53,951 nucleotides of DNA, taken from contig NZ_KQ960653.1 of the NCBI RefSeq assembly GCF_001553265.1, forward strand, positions 29,052 to 83,002. Direction: 5' to 3'. Shown here piece after piece: positions 53,948 to 53,951 of the stretch; position 1 is the stretch's first letter; every line of letters starts with the position of its first letter. This stretch comes from Prevotella sp. DNF00663. GTDB taxonomy: Bacteria > Bacteroidota > Bacteroidia > Bacteroidales > Bacteroidaceae. The notes beneath the pieces are model-generated. The model did no database searches. It was not told the DNA's origin and saw only the letters and a list, made by a program, of their open reading frames with translations. Made by a program: the position numbers and the translations under genes.

Positions 53948-53951
53948 TTTT

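Overview
The window looks like a chromosomal segment of a Bacteroidales bacterium, most likely a member of the Prevotella group; species cannot be fixed from the sequence alone. The evidence is a SusC/SusD pair, RprX/RprY-type two-component genes, DUF4271, DUF4294, DUF6089 and DUF6242 family proteins, OmpH/Skp genes beside bamA and uppS, and promoters of the Bacteroidetes type (-7 TAnnTTTG, -33 TTTG) in front of many genes. No rRNA, tRNA, CRISPR array, phage gene or transposase was recognised. Most genes are housekeeping, so this is ordinary core chromosome with a few accessory insertions.

Layout, left to right. 0-7.4 kb: an envelope-biogenesis operon on the minus strand (DUF6242 lipoprotein, DUF6089 barrel, uppS, bamA, three tandem ompH/skp genes). 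7.5-13 kb: a possible 29-residue membrane microprotein, dinB, pckA, upp, an HU gene and xerD. 13.6-22.8 kb: rnr, an outer-membrane barrel with an N-terminal helix-hairpin-helix, a PiT phosphate transporter with a PhoU-like tail, and rprY-rprX. 22.8-24.2 kb: a hipBA toxin-antitoxin-like pair with tandem operator-like repeats. 24.4-31.9 kb: a U32 protein, sufE, a SpoU methyltransferase, an alkaline-phosphatase-fold phosphotransferase, a very short barrel protein, DUF4294 and cysS. 32-40 kb: a four-gene minus-strand operon susC-susD-lipoprotein-metalloprotease, best read as a peptide or protein capture and degradation locus. 40.5-45.7 kb: metK, DUF4271, hemD, rnpA, yidD, tyrS. 45.8-48.8 kb: two paralogous small secreted proteins, manC, and an esterase fused to a degenerate nucleotidase-like domain. 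49-53.5 kb: a Na+-dependent transporter, a ComEA-like helix-hairpin-helix protein, and a DsbD-type reductase.

The least expected material lies between genes. (1) A composite dispersed repeat of about 150 bp occurs three times (13.2, 20.4 and 28.9 kb). Its internal landmarks keep the same spacing in all copies (first palindrome 0, third palindrome +44, octamer array +80) although the bases differ substantially. (2) Heptamer-periodic arrays occur in several gaps, one of which supplies the tyrS start codon. (3) A short minus-strand transcription unit at 48.83-48.93 kb has a near-ideal promoter, a perfect palindrome between its promoter boxes and an intrinsic terminator, and is a good small-RNA candidate. 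(4) The right end carries five small hairpins in 146 bp. The functions of all four are unknown here.
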